49,896 bases of DNA from Porphyrobacter sp. SLTP (GCF_009905735.1 NZ_JAAALE010000021.1:1-49896); one strand, 5' to 3'. Counted from the stretch's first letter, positions 8,462 to 18,039 are shown. The notes: generated by a model not told the origin, from the letters alone. Numbers and translations are program-made.

Positions 8462-9436
8462 TTACATCCGGATCAGGCTCGCACCCCAGGTAAAGCCGCC
8501 GCCCATCGCTTCGAGCATCACCAGATCGCCCGCCTTGATCCGCCCGTCCTTGCGGGCGACGTCCAGCGCCAGCGGCACGGATGCGGCCGAGGTGTTGGCG
8601 TGGCGGTCGACCGTGATGACCACCTTGTCGGGCGCAATGCCGAGCTTTTTCGCCGTCGCATCAAGGATCCGGGCATTGGCCTGGTGCGGCACGACCCAGT
8701 CGATCGCGTCGACAGAAACACCGGCTTCGTCAATCACTTCCCGTAAAACAGCGGCCAGGTTCACCACCGCGTGGCGGAATACTTCGGGGCCTTTCATGCG
8801 GACATGGCCCACAGTCTGCGTGGTCGAAGGTCCGCCATCGACATAGAGCAGGTCATGCTGCGCACCATCGGCATGGAGCCGGCTGCACAGGATCCCGGGC
8901 GCATCCTTGCCCGCATTGTCGGTGCCGGGCGCGTCGAGCACCACGGCCCCTGCCCCGTCACCGAACAGCACGCAGGTGGTGCGGTCTTCCCAATCGAGGA
9001 TACGGCTGAAAGTTTCCGCGCCGATCACCAGCGCGCGCTTCGCCATCCCGGTCTTGAGCAGCGAATCGGCGACGCTCAGGGCATAGAGAAAGCCCGAGCA
9101 GACCGCGGCGACATCGAAGGCGATCCCGCCATTGCAACCCAGCGAGTCCTGCACCTTGGTGGCGGTGGCGGGGAAGGTGTTGTCGGGCGTCGCGGTGGCG
9201 AGCACGATCAGGTCGATGCTGGTCGCGTCCACACCCGCATCGGCGAGCGCCGCCCGGGCGGCGGCTGTCGCCAGCGTGGCGGTGGTCTCATCGGGTCCGG
9301 CAACGTGGCGCTGGCGGATGCCGGTGCGCGCAGTGATCCATTCATCCGAGGTGTCGACTCGCTCAGCGAGTTCGGCATTGGTGACCACCCTGCGGGGAAG
9401 CGCCGACCCCGTTCCGAGTATCCGCGAACCGTTCAC
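8462..9436 (-). CDS. fabH: 3-oxoacyl-ACP synthase III (FabH)
   Basis: Condenses acetyl-CoA with malonyl-ACP to start fatty-acid synthesis. 324 residues, thiolase fold. The triad is visible: Cys113 in [11 protein letters not shown], His251 in [10 protein letters not shown] and Asn281 in [10 protein letters not shown]. The N-terminus ([19 protein letters not shown]) and [16 protein letters not shown] are classic FabH. The start is a GTG at 9436 whose GTGA overlaps the plsX stop, so translation is coupled to plsX. The operon context with plsX and rpmF is conserved widely in bacteria and supports the lipid role. Confidence 0.97.
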   Translation of the reverse strand: MNGSRILGTGSALPRRVVTNAELAERVDTSDEWITARTGIRQRHVAGPDETTATLATAAARAALADAGVDATSIDLIVLATATPDNTFPATATKVQDSLGCNGGIAFDVAAVCSGFLYALSVADSLLKTGMAKRALVIGAETFSRILDWEDRTTCVLFGDGAGAVVLDAPGTDNAGKDAPGILCSRLHADGAQHDLLYVDGGPSTTQTVGHVRMKGPEVFRHAVVNLAAVLREVIDEAGVSVDAIDWVVPHQANARILDATAKKLGIAPDKVVITVDRHANTSAASVPLALDVARKDGRIKAGDLVMLEAMGGGFTWGASLIRM

Positions 9437-10518
9437 GCAGGAGTCTCGCTGTCCTTGGACGCGGCACCGCGACCGTTCTTGCGCAGGGTTTCCTCGCCCA
9501 GTTGCGACAAGTCATGCGCGATCCGCTCGGTCAGCTTGTTTTCGAGCAGGCGCGCGGTCACCGCAACCGCATGGGCCACGCCCTTGGCCGTCGCGCTGCC
9601 GTGGCTCTTCACCACCACACCATTGAGGCCGAGGAACACCGCGCCATTGTGGTTGTTCGGATCGAGGTGGTGCTTCAAAAGCTCGGTCGCCGGGCGCGAG
9701 ACCAAAAAGCCGATCTTGGAGCGCAGCGAGGACGTAAAGGCCTGGCGCAGCAGATCGGTGACGAAGCGCGCCGAACCCTCGATCGCCTTCAGCGCGATAT
9801 TGCCGGAAAAGCCGTCGGTCACCACCACGTGGGTTTCGCCGCGGTTGATCTTGTCGCTTTCGACAAAGCCGTCGAATTGCAGCGCCAGCGTTCCGCCCAG
9901 CGAAGCGGCGGTGAGCATCGCGGCCGCATCGCGCAGTTCTTCGGTGCCCTTGATCTCTTCGGTGCCGATGTTGAGCAGCCGGACGACCGGCTTCTCAAAG
10001 CCGGTGACGATCCGCGAATAGGCCGCGCCCATCACGGCATATTGTACGAGGTTGCGGGCATCCGCCTCGGTGTTGGCGCCCAGATCCAGCATCACCACAT
10101 CATGCGCCTGCAAGGTCGGCATGATCGCGGCGAGCGCGGGGCGATCAATCCCCGGCATGGTGCGCAGCGCGAGCTTGCTCATCGCCATCAGCGCGCCGGT
10201 ATTGCCTGCGCTGACCGCGGCGCCGGCATCGCCGGTCTTCACCGCATTGACCGCAAGGCCCATGCTGGTCGTTTTGGCGCGGCGAATCGCCTTGCTGGGC
10301 AGCTCATCGCCGCCCACCACATCATCGCAATGGAGGATTTCGGAGGCCGCCCGCAGATTGGGGTGGTTTTCCAGCGCCGCCTCGATCCGCTGGCCGTCAC
10401 CAACCAGCAGGAAATTGAAGCTGTCATGATCGCGGCGGGCGAGCGCCGCACCTTCGATCATCACGCGCACGCCTTCATCGCCCCCCATCGCATCGACAGC
10501 GATACGCGGGAGGCTCAT
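9433..10518 (-). CDS. plsX: Phosphate acyltransferase PlsX
   Basis: Makes acyl-phosphate from acyl-ACP, the donor for PlsY in phospholipid synthesis; peripheral at the inner membrane. 361 residues. It starts [14 protein letters not shown], the conserved N-terminal motif, and contains [12 protein letters not shown] and [13 protein letters not shown], typical of PlsX. The ATG is at 10518, 38 bases downstream of the rpmF stop, and the 3' end overlaps fabH by 4 bases. The C-terminus carries a polar tail (SKDSETPA). Confidence 0.97.
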   Translation of the reverse strand: MSLPRIAVDAMGGDEGVRVMIEGAALARRDHDSFNFLLVGDGQRIEAALENHPNLRAASEILHCDDVVGGDELPSKAIRRAKTTSMGLAVNAVKTGDAGAAVSAGNTGALMAMSKLALRTMPGIDRPALAAIMPTLQAHDVVMLDLGANTEADARNLVQYAVMGAAYSRIVTGFEKPVVRLLNIGTEEIKGTEELRDAAAMLTAASLGGTLALQFDGFVESDKINRGETHVVVTDGFSGNIALKAIEGSARFVTDLLRQAFTSSLRSKIGFLVSRPATELLKHHLDPNNHNGAVFLGLNGVVVKSHGSATAKGVAHAVAVTARLLENKLTERIAHDLSQLGEETLRKNGRGAASKDSETPA

Positions 10519-10556
10519 GATGCGTTGCTCCGGTCTATGGTTCGGGCCACCGGCAA

Positions 10557-10733
10557 TCAGCCGACGGCGACGACCTGACGCCCGTTGTAGTGGCCGCAGT
10601 GGCCGCAGATGTTGTGCGGGCGCTTCAGCTCACCGCAGTTGCCGCATTCATGAAATGCTTCAACCTTGAGTGCGTCGTGCGAACGACGCATGCCGCGACG
10701 GGAAGGCGATACTTTTCTCTTGGGGACAGCCAT
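10557..10733 (-). CDS. rpmF: 50S ribosomal protein L32
   Basis: A 58-residue protein too short for many ORF callers but unmistakable: it begins [20 protein letters not shown] and carries two zinc-knuckle pairs, C30-x2-C33 (CGNCGE context) and C43-x2-C46 (CGHCGH context), matching the zinc-binding form of L32. It is the first gene of the rpmF-plsX-fabH operon, and the 224-base gap upstream to the divergent MAPEG gene should contain the operon promoter. Confidence 0.97.
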   Translation of the reverse strand: MAVPKRKVSPSRRGMRRSHDALKVEAFHECGNCGELKRPHNICGHCGHYNGRQVVAVG

Positions 10734-10957
10734 GGTGGCACCAATTCCTCAAATAATACGTGTGTTCGCGCCACCGGCGCCATGATTCTCGAAGGCCGCC
10801 CTTAGGGCAAGGAAGCCGCCCGCACAAGCATCAGCACGTGCGCGCATTCCTTGGCCAGCAGTGGCGGGAAGGCGCGCGCTATAGCGGAAAAATCGCACGT
10901 TGCAACCCGCGCTGGCGCGCCCTAGCACCGTGGTCACATAAATGAGGGGATCTCAAC

Positions 10958-11353
10958 ATGACCGTGCTTCCTGTAACGCTCGCCGCAGCGGCGGCGGCTG
11001 CTGTGCTCAACATCTGGCTGGGGATTCGCATCGGCGCGCTGCGCACCGCGCTCCAGATCAGCGTCGGCGACGGCGGGAGCGAGGCGCTGCAACGCCGGAT
11101 GCGGGCGCAATTGAACTATGTCGAGAACACCGGCTTCGTGCTGGTGCTGATCGCCGCCATCGAGCTGGCCGGCCGCGGCAGCTGGTGGTTGGCCTATGTC
11201 GCGGCGGCCTATTTCCTGGGCCGGATCGCGCACGGCTTCGGCATGGACGGCGGCAAGGCGCAGGTTGGCCGGATGATCGGCACGCTGACGACGATGCTGG
11301 TGCAGCTTGGCCTTGCGGTGGTCGCGGTGCTGGTGGCAGCGGGGGTGATGTAA
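10958..11353 (+). CDS. MAPEG-family membrane protein
   Basis: A 131-residue four-helix membrane protein of the MAPEG superfamily (membrane-associated proteins in eicosanoid and glutathione metabolism). Seen are an N-terminal helix (VLPVTLAAAAAAAVLNIWLGIRIGALR), the conserved loop RMRAQLNYVENTGFVLVLIAAIELAG with the N-Y-x-E-x-x motif that binds glutathione in family members, and RIAHGFGMDG further on. A glutathione-linked activity is possible but bacterial members of this length are mostly uncharacterised. A long palindromic element follows its stop. Confidence 0.88.
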   Translation: MTVLPVTLAAAAAAAVLNIWLGIRIGALRTALQISVGDGGSEALQRRMRAQLNYVENTGFVLVLIAAIELAGRGSWWLAYVAAAYFLGRIAHGFGMDGGKAQVGRMIGTLTTMLVQLGLAVVAVLVAAGVM

Positions 11354-11360
11354 CTCGCTC

Positions 11361-11495
11361 GTCCCTCCCCGTTCGCTCGCGAATGGGGAGGTGGCAGCCC
11401 GCAGGGCTGACGGAGGGGGAGAAGGCGGCAACGGATTACCCCTCCGTCACCGCTACGCGGCGACACCTCCCCATCCTTTCAGGACGGGGAGGGAC
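11361..11495. repeat. Long palindromic intergenic element
   Basis: This 135-base gap filler between two convergent genes folds on itself. Perfect complementary pairs are GTCCCTCCCC (11361-11370) with GGGGAGGGAC (11486-11495), ATGGGGAGGTG (11383-11393) with CACCTCCCCAT (11464-11474), and TGACGGAGGGG (11408-11418) with CCCCTCCGTCA (11439-11449). The nested order makes one long interrupted hairpin. Its wording is like repeats I know from intergenic regions of sphingomonads and relatives. It may also stop transcription from both sides. Confidence 0.85.
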
Positions 11496-11500
11496 TTTCA

Positions 11501-12172
11501 TCAGCTCAGCGCGTAATCGCTGACAAACGCATTCGTCTTCCGCTCGCGCCCGAAGGTGCTCGTCGGGCCGTGGCCGGGGATGAACATCACGTCCTCGCCA
11601 AGCGGCCAGAGACGCTGGGTGATCGAGTCGATCAGGTCTTGATGGTTGCCCTTGGGAAAGTCGGTGCGGCCGATGCTCCCCTGGAACAGCACATCGCCCA
11701 CGATCGCGAAGCGGCTGGGTTCGTGGAAGAACACCACATGGCCGGGCGTGTGGCCGGGGCAGTGGATCACGTCGAGCGTCAACTCGCCCACCGTCACTGT
11801 ATCGCCGTGTTTGAGCCAGCGGGTCGGGGTAAAGCTTTTCGCGACCATCCCCCAGCGCGGCCCGTCATCGTCCAACTGGTCGATCCAGAAGCGGTCATCT
11901 TCATGCGGGCCTTCGATATCGAGGCCCAGCTCCTCCGCCAGCATCCCCGCCTGCCCGCAATGGTCGAGATGCCCGTGGGTGACGAGGATCTTCTCCAGCG
12001 TGACACCCGCCTTGGCGACGCCCTCCTTGAGCTTGTCGAGATCCCCGCCCGGATCGACCAACGCGCCTTTCATGGTAGCGGTGCACCAGATCAGCGAGCA
12101 GTTCTGCTGAAGCGGCGTCACCGGGATGATCGCGGCGCGCATGGGGGGCGTGGGCTTAGGGGTGTCGGTCAT
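11501..12172 (-). CDS. MBL-fold metallo-hydrolase (glyoxalase II-like)
   Basis: A 223-residue metallo-beta-lactamase-fold enzyme. The metal-binding signature is VTHGHLDHCGQ (His66, His68, Asp70, His71), followed by HCPGHTPGHV, an Asp in IVGDVLFQGSIGRTD and a last His in IPGHGPTS. The length and the LQQNCSLIW and GSIGRTDFP motifs fit the YcbL/GloB-related group that hydrolyses glutathione thioesters or similar compounds. The start is the ATG at 12172; the longer open frame upstream reads through non-coding sequence containing an inverted repeat. The exact substrate cannot be told. Confidence 0.88.
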   Translation of the reverse strand: MTDTPKPTPPMRAAIIPVTPLQQNCSLIWCTATMKGALVDPGGDLDKLKEGVAKAGVTLEKILVTHGHLDHCGQAGMLAEELGLDIEGPHEDDRFWIDQLDDDGPRWGMVAKSFTPTRWLKHGDTVTVGELTLDVIHCPGHTPGHVVFFHEPSRFAIVGDVLFQGSIGRTDFPKGNHQDLIDSITQRLWPLGEDVMFIPGHGPTSTFGRERKTNAFVSDYALS

Positions 12173-12213
12173 GGGCGAGGGATGGCGAGAGCCGAAGCCA
12201 ATTGCAAGACCCG

Positions 12214-12260
12214 CCATCGCTCCCCTGCCTCGGGCCTGACCCAGGATGGGGGAGCGATGG
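12214..12260. repeat. Perfect 12-bp inverted repeat in intergenic gap
   Basis: CCATCGCTCCCC at 12214-12225 is exactly complementary to GGGGAGCGATGG at 12249-12260, with a 23-base loop that contains a further CCTCGGGCCTGACCCAGG-like partial dyad. It lies between the S24 repressor stop and the metallo-hydrolase start on the minus strand, so it could be a terminator without a T-run or another palindromic repeat. Confidence 0.7.
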
Positions 12261-12269
12261 AGAGCGACA

Positions 12270-12950
12270 TCACACCCGCCCCCCTTTCCAAACAACCCGG
12301 CCGATAATCGCCACCTCATCCGCCGCCACCTCGACCGGCGGGTAGGCAAAGTTCTGCGAGAGCAGCGCCAGTCGCCCTGCCCCCGCGCTCGCCACGCGCT
12401 TTACCATCAGGGTTTCGCCCAGCCGCACCACATGGATGCCGTCACGAAACGGAAGCGGGCTGCAATCGACGAGGATTTCGTCCCCGTCATTCAGCAGCGG
12501 CTCCATCGAGTCCCCCTCGACCCGGATCGCGGAGAGCTGCGCGCGGGCGAGGCCCTGTTCTTCCAGCCAGCGGCGCGAGAAGCGGAAGGTGTCGAAGGCG
12601 GCCTCACCGCCCGCGATCCGCCCCGGCCCCGCTGACGCGCCGAGATCAAGCCGGGGCACCTCGAGCCAGTCGCCGGCCCCACGGCGCATAGGGGCTTTCG
12701 CGTAGGAATTTTCCTGCGCCTCCCGCAGCTCCTCTTCCCCGATGCCGAGGAAGCGGGCCAGCGTCGCCCGGTCCTGCTCCTCCAGCTTTCGGGGGCTACC
12801 TTTGCGGATAAACTGCTGAAGATAGCTGGGATTGCGTCCAAGAAGCTCGGACAGAGCTGCCAAGCTCACCCCCCTCGCCTGTGACAATTCGAGCAGCCGC
12901 GCACGCGGGCCAGTTATCGCATCACGTGACTTCTGTCGGGTTTCCTGCAT
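12270..12950 (-). CDS. XRE/S24 LexA-like repressor
   Basis: A 226-residue repressor with an N-terminal helix-turn-helix (VSLAALSELLGRNPSYLQQFIRKG, about residues 28-51) and a C-terminal S24 peptidase domain with the Ser148 nucleophile in VEGDSMEP and Lys184 in LMVKRVA. Ala-Gly pairs at 107-108 and 113-114 precede it, which are candidate self-cleavage sites as in LexA and phage CI-type repressors. The gene stands divergent from two small unknown genes. Its start region carries two palindromes over a plausible sigma-70 promoter with the -10 box ending 6 bases from the ATG, hinting at autoregulation and a leaderless transcript. The inducing signal is unknown; self-cleavage is inferred. Confidence 0.88.
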   Translation of the reverse strand: MQETRQKSRDAITGPRARLLELSQARGVSLAALSELLGRNPSYLQQFIRKGSPRKLEEQDRATLARFLGIGEEELREAQENSYAKAPMRRGAGDWLEVPRLDLGASAGPGRIAGGEAAFDTFRFSRRWLEEQGLARAQLSAIRVEGDSMEPLLNDGDEILVDCSPLPFRDGIHVVRLGETLMVKRVASAGAGRLALLSQNFAYPPVEVAADEVAIIGRVVWKGGRV

Positions 12951-12956
12951 GCGATT

Positions 12957-12993
12957 ATCCTACACGAAGGATTTTTCCTAGACAAGTAGGAAA
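12957..12993 (-). promoter_or_regulatory. Two palindromic operators over the S24-repressor promoter
   Basis: Palindrome 1 is ATCCT-N6-AGGAT (12957-12972); palindrome 2 is TTTCCTA-N6-TAGGAAA (12974-12993), a perfect 7-base dyad. Their centres are 19 bases apart, near two helical turns. Read on the minus strand, TTGTCT (12980-12985) and TAGGAT (12957-12962) form a -35/-10 pair spaced by 17 bases, so the palindromes cover both boxes. Binding by the adjacent repressor is an inference from position. Confidence 0.6.
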
Positions 12994-13055
12994 TGGGGTG
13001 GAACAAATAAAGAACATCAGGCGAATCGCCCGGTGAATGCCAACCCAAACAGCAC

Positions 13056-13061
13056 TATAAA
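13056..13061 (+). promoter_or_regulatory. Possible -10 box for the two-gene unit
   Basis: TATAAA at 13056-13061 lies 15 bases before the ATG at 13076. A weak -35 (GTGAAT, 13033-13038) stands 17 bases upstream. Support is limited to one good box in a GC-rich region. Confidence 0.35.
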
Positions 13062-13075
13062 AGGGACGCGACACC

Positions 13076-13279
13076 ATGCTGCTTCGGACCATAGAAACCT
13101 TCCTGCGGACCCATGCCATGCCCGCCACCAAGTTCGGGCGGCTCGCGGCCCATGACCCGCGCTTTGTGCTCGACCTGCGGATGGGGCGCATCCCCCGCCC
13201 CGATACCGAATTGCGCATTCGCGCATGGATGCAGGGCTATGCCGATCGCGCCACTGCCTGCACGCGGGAGGCTGCATGA
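13076..13279 (+). CDS. Small protein of unknown function
   Basis: A 67-residue protein beginning LLRTIETFLRTHAMPATKFGRLAAHDPRFVLDLRMGR and ending in a basic helix. The pattern helix - MPATKFGRLA - DPRFVLDLRMGR looks like a minimal helix-turn-helix of the kind seen in small sphingomonad proteins that I recall only as hypothetical. An AGGGA sequence precedes the ATG at about 10 bases. Its TGA overlaps the next ATG, so the two are co-translated. Position opposite the S24 repressor suggests control by it. Function unknown. Confidence 0.7.
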   Translation: MLLRTIETFLRTHAMPATKFGRLAAHDPRFVLDLRMGRIPRPDTELRIRAWMQGYADRATACTREAA

Positions 13280-13683
13280 TGCTGACCGAAAGCTTGCGCG
13301 ATCCGTTCGCGCACATCTTCGCCGATTGCGATTCCCTTGAGGTCAAATCGGTCGCCGCCCTGCGCCCCCGCCGCACCTTGGCTGACCGCGTCCGGGCCGC
13401 GCTGTTGGGCCTCACGGGCGGGAGCGGGACGGTGCTTGCCCATACGGAAACCGCTTGGGCTTCGATCACCTTCGCGGGCACGCGCCACGAGGTGGTGATA
13501 GAGTTCTGCGGCGCGGACACCGTCGCAGCGGGAGAGGCGTTGATCGAGCAGCTACCCGATCACGAATTCACCCTCCCCGGCCAACTGGTCGCCGATGCGA
13601 CAATCAGCGCGGTCGATCACCGCTTCGGCGCGATGGAGCGGTTGGAAGTGACAGCGGTGCTGCTGCTGCTGGAGGAGGGGTGA
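13276..13683 (+). CDS. Protein of unknown function coupled to the 67-residue protein
   Basis: A 135-residue soluble protein starting at the ATG at 13276 (an ATG-ATG pair; the first overlaps the upstream stop as ATGA). No transmembrane segment. The C-terminal half (HEVVIEFCGADTVAAGEALIEQLPDHEFTLPGQLVADATISAVDHRF, then MERLEVTAVLLLLEEG) alternates strands and helices, like a small alpha/beta domain. I recognise no family. It is the last gene of the pair opposite the S24 repressor. Confidence 0.75.
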   Translation: MMLTESLRDPFAHIFADCDSLEVKSVAALRPRRTLADRVRAALLGLTGGSGTVLAHTETAWASITFAGTRHEVVIEFCGADTVAAGEALIEQLPDHEFTLPGQLVADATISAVDHRFGAMERLEVTAVLLLLEEG

Positions 13684-13686
13684 GTA

Positions 13687-13707
13687 TCCTCCCACACCGG
13701 GGGAGGA
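13687..13707. terminator. Short hairpin between convergent genes
   Basis: TCCTCCC (13687-13693) pairs with GGGAGGA (13701-13707) around a 7-base loop. It falls exactly between the plus-strand unit stop and the minus-strand aldehyde dehydrogenase stop. There is no T-run, so it is only a possible two-way terminator. Confidence 0.4.
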
Positions 13708-15147
<1,440 letters not shown>

Positions 15148-15161
15148 CACATCCCTCCAAT

Positions 15162-15245
15162 CGTCATTGCGAGCGTAGCGAAGCAATCCAGGGCGGATCG
15201 CGCTTGGCTCTGGATTGCCGCGTCGCTGCGCTCGTCGCAATGACG
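15162..15245. repeat. CGTCATTGCGAG-type palindromic element, copy 1
   Basis: Begins CGTCATTGCGAGCG and ends CGCAATGACG, with internal CAATCCAG/CTGGATTG complementarity, so it folds into an extended hairpin. It lies between the ThDP enzyme and aldehyde dehydrogenase genes. Near-identical wording recurs at 18040-18123 and, with a longer centre, at 30386-30499. Confidence 0.88.
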
Positions 15246-15258
15246 AGGCAAGAGCGGC

Positions 15259-16914
15259 CTAAAGCTCTTTGCTCAGTCGCTTGATATCGTGGTTCAGGAT
15301 CTGATCGTTCTCGGTATAGTCAACCGGGCAATCGATCAGATGCACTCCGGGCGTGCTGAGGCAATGCTCGAGCAGGTCCGTGAGGTGTTCGGACGATGTC
15401 ACCCGATGCCCGATCGCGCCGTAGCTTTCGGCATATTTCACGAAGTCGGGATTGCCATAGGTGAGGCCGAAATCGGCAAAACCCATGTTGGCCTGCTTCC
15501 AGCGGATCATCCCGTAGGCATCGTCGCGCAGGATCAGCACGGTGAGATTGAGGCCAAGCCGCACTGCGGTCTCCATCTCCTGCGAGTTCATCATGAACCC
15601 GCCATCGCCGCAGATCGCCATGACCTTGCGGTCCGGGTAGAGCATGGACGACATCATTGCGCTCGGCAGCCCCGCGCCCATCGTCGCCAGCGCATTGTCG
15701 AGCAGCACGGTGTTGGGCAGGTAGGCGCTGTAGCCGCGCGCGAACCAGATCTTGTACACCCCGTTGTCGAGGCAGATGATCCCGTCCTCGGGCATCGCCC
15801 CGCGCACCTGCTGCACGAGATGCGGCGGAAAGATCGGGAAGCGCGTATCAGCGGCGAGCGGCGCGGTGTGGGCGACTTCGGCCGCGCGGTATTCCAGCAT
15901 CCGGCGGAAGTCCCAGCGGCCTTGCGGGACGATGTCTTCCTTGATCTGCCAGATCGCGTTGGCGATATCGCCGATCACCTCGATCTGCGGGAAGTAGACC
16001 GGGTCAACCTCGGCTGTGCGGGTCGACAAGTGGATCACCGTCGGCCCGCCCGCCTGCATGAAGAAGGGCGGCTTTTCGATCACATCGTGGCCGATATTGA
16101 CGATGCAGTCGGCGTCCTGGATCGCGCGGTGGACGAAGTCGCCGGCGGACAGCGCTGCGCAGCCGAGGAACAGCGGGTGGCGTTCATCGACCACGCCCTT
16201 GCCCATCTGGGTGGTAACAAAGGGAATGCCGGTCTTGTCGATCAGCTGGCGCAGCATCCGTCCGGTCATTTTGCGATTCGCGCCCGCGCCGATCACGAGG
16301 ATCGGGGCCTTCGCCCCCTCGATCGCCAGCACGGCCTGACGCACGGCCTTTTCCTCAGCCGAAGGACGCCGCGCCAAGCTGGCGGGGATTGGTTGGCTGG
16401 CGGTCTGTTCCTCGGCAATGTCTTCGGGGAATTCGAGGTGGACCGCACCCGGCTTTTCCTCTTCCGCCAGCCGGATCGCCTCCCGTACGCGGCTCGGGAT
16501 ATTGTCGGCGCTGGCGAGCTGGTGAGCGTATTTGGTGATCGGGCTCATCATCGCGACCACGTCGAGGATCTGGAACCGGCCCTGTTTCGATTTCTTGATC
16601 GGCTTCTGCCCGGTGATCGCCAGAGTCGGCATCCCGCCGAGCTGCGAATAGGCGACCGCGGTCACCATGTTGGTCGCCCCCGGCCCCAATGTGGCGAGGA
16701 ACACCCCGGTCTTGCCGGTGTGGCGGCCATAGGTCGCGGCCATGAAGCCCGCGCCCTGTTCATGGCGGGTGAGGATCAGCTTGATTTTGTCGGACTTCGA
16801 GAGGCTTTCGAGGAAATCGAGGTTCTCTTCACCCGGCACCCCGAAGATGTACTCGACGCCCTCGGCCTCAAGACACTTGATGAACAGGTCCGAAGCTTTC
16901 TGTGTGTCGCTCAT
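15259..16914 (-). CDS. Acetolactate-synthase-like ThDP enzyme, large subunit only
   Basis: A 551-residue thiamine-diphosphate enzyme. The N-terminal domain has the ThDP-activating Glu52 in TRHEQGAGFMA; the C-terminal domain has the Mg/ThDP motif beginning GDGGFMMNSQE and ending DDAYGMI. The stretch GRFQILDVVAMMSPITKYA and HLEFPEDIAEE match the catabolic AlsS/IlvB group. No small regulatory subunit (ilvN) adjoins it, which fits a catabolic or specialised enzyme rather than branched-chain synthesis. Flanked by an aldehyde dehydrogenase and a 2-hydroxyacid dehydrogenase on the same strand. Pyruvate as donor is likely; the true acceptor is not evident. Confidence 0.88.
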   Translation of the reverse strand: MSDTQKASDLFIKCLEAEGVEYIFGVPGEENLDFLESLSKSDKIKLILTRHEQGAGFMAATYGRHTGKTGVFLATLGPGATNMVTAVAYSQLGGMPTLAITGQKPIKKSKQGRFQILDVVAMMSPITKYAHQLASADNIPSRVREAIRLAEEEKPGAVHLEFPEDIAEEQTASQPIPASLARRPSAEEKAVRQAVLAIEGAKAPILVIGAGANRKMTGRMLRQLIDKTGIPFVTTQMGKGVVDERHPLFLGCAALSAGDFVHRAIQDADCIVNIGHDVIEKPPFFMQAGGPTVIHLSTRTAEVDPVYFPQIEVIGDIANAIWQIKEDIVPQGRWDFRRMLEYRAAEVAHTAPLAADTRFPIFPPHLVQQVRGAMPEDGIICLDNGVYKIWFARGYSAYLPNTVLLDNALATMGAGLPSAMMSSMLYPDRKVMAICGDGGFMMNSQEMETAVRLGLNLTVLILRDDAYGMIRWKQANMGFADFGLTYGNPDFVKYAESYGAIGHRVTSSEHLTDLLEHCLSTPGVHLIDCPVDYTENDQILNHDIKRLSKEL

Positions 16915-17086
16915 GTTCGCAAATCCCCCCTATGCTGCGATCATTCCCCCGGCTGATATTCCGCCGCGCTACCCGCCCCCAAGATGGATAGCGCGCGTCT
17001 GTGACTGCTGCGTGATGGCGCAGCGACTGCAACAGGTATTGCAGAAAAGCGCCAAAGCGCACAGCCGCAATGTCGGGTGGAGGCGA

Positions 17087-18025
17087 TCAGTAACCGAGGC
17101 GCGGATCGAACACCGGTGCGACCGGCTCCCCGCGCAGATAATTCCCGAGATTGTCGAGGAAACGGTCGCCGCTGCGCAGGAACATCTTGCTCTGCGCGCG
17201 GCCCGACAGGTGCATCGAGATATGCGCGTTATCGAGCGCCCACAGCGGGTGATCGGCGGGCAGCGGCTCGGGCGAGGTGACGTCGAGGAACGCCCCACCG
17301 ATGGCCTTCTTTTCAAGCGCTTCGACCAGCGCGGGCTGATCGATCACACTGCCGCGGGCAATGTTAACGATGACGGCATCGGACTTCATCGCCGCCAGCT
17401 CCGCAGCCCCGATCATGCCTTCGGTTTCGGGCGTGGCGGGGACGGCGAGGATGATCCAGTCGAACTCACCCAGCCGCGCGCGCCATTCATCGGGCCCGAG
17501 TGTGTTTTCCCCCGGCGTGCGCCGCACGACGCTGACATCAACGTCAAACGCCGCCAAACGCGGCTCAATCAGCTTGCCGATCGCGCCATAGCCCAGCAGC
17601 AGCGCCTTCGATCCCGCAAGCTCGCGCTTGCCGGGCGAATCGAGCAGCCATTCGCGGCGCTCCTGCGCGCGCACCACATCGCGGTACCCCTTGGCGATGT
17701 TGAGCATCCCCATCGCCACATATTCGGCGATGGTGATCGCGTTGATCCCCGCCCCGTTGGTGACGGTGATCCCGCGCTCGATCAGCACGTCCATGGGAAG
17801 GAAATCGAGCCCGGCGTAGATCGAATTGAGCCACTTGAGCTTTTTCGCCGCGCGCAGGGTCTCGGCCATCGCGTCTTTGTCGTTCATGTCGAACCAACCG
17901 ATTTCCGCGTCGGCCACGGCTTCGCGGGCTTCTTCCGCCGACATGAACCAGCGCACGTCGAGGCCTTCGGGCAAGCGGTGTTCGAGCATGGGGCGGATCA
18001 GGCCGGAGATTGCGAGAATTGTCAT
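17087..18025 (-). CDS. D-2-hydroxyacid dehydrogenase family protein
   Basis: A 312-residue NAD-dependent dehydrogenase. The NAD-binding Rossmann motif is LLLGYGAIGKLIEPRL, the catalytic Arg is in VNIARGSVID, the Glu in DVTSPEPLP and the catalytic His in ISMHLSGRAQ. The N-terminal substrate domain ends AGLDFLPMD. I set the start at the ATG at 18025; the open frame continues upstream through a palindromic repeat. Reduces a 2-oxo acid or oxidises a D-2-hydroxy acid; the substrate is unknown. A 172-base gap separates it from the downstream ThDP enzyme gene. Confidence 0.92.
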   Translation of the reverse strand: MTILAISGLIRPMLEHRLPEGLDVRWFMSAEEAREAVADAEIGWFDMNDKDAMAETLRAAKKLKWLNSIYAGLDFLPMDVLIERGITVTNGAGINAITIAEYVAMGMLNIAKGYRDVVRAQERREWLLDSPGKRELAGSKALLLGYGAIGKLIEPRLAAFDVDVSVVRRTPGENTLGPDEWRARLGEFDWIILAVPATPETEGMIGAAELAAMKSDAVIVNIARGSVIDQPALVEALEKKAIGGAFLDVTSPEPLPADHPLWALDNAHISMHLSGRAQSKMFLRSGDRFLDNLGNYLRGEPVAPVFDPRLGY

Positions 18026-18039
18026 ATGGTCTTTCTTTT

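Noticed and set aside
10590..10805. 71-codon plus-strand ORF
   Set aside because: Antisense to rpmF, whose zinc cysteines are unmistakable.
10749..10937. 62-codon minus-strand ORF in the gap upstream of rpmF
   Set aside because: Low-complexity composition, no ribosome-binding site, and this gap should hold the rpmF promoter.
12270..13683. Prophage remnant around the S24 repressor
   Set aside because: No integrase, terminase, portal or tail genes and no att-like repeats nearby; composition matches the neighbours.
15148..15240. N-terminal extension of the aldehyde dehydrogenase
   Set aside because: It translates the palindromic repeat 15162-15245 and a good ribosome-binding site marks the ATG at 15147.
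15289..16956. 555-codon plus-strand frame over the ThDP enzyme
   Set aside because: No domain; antisense to a clear acetolactate-synthase-like protein.
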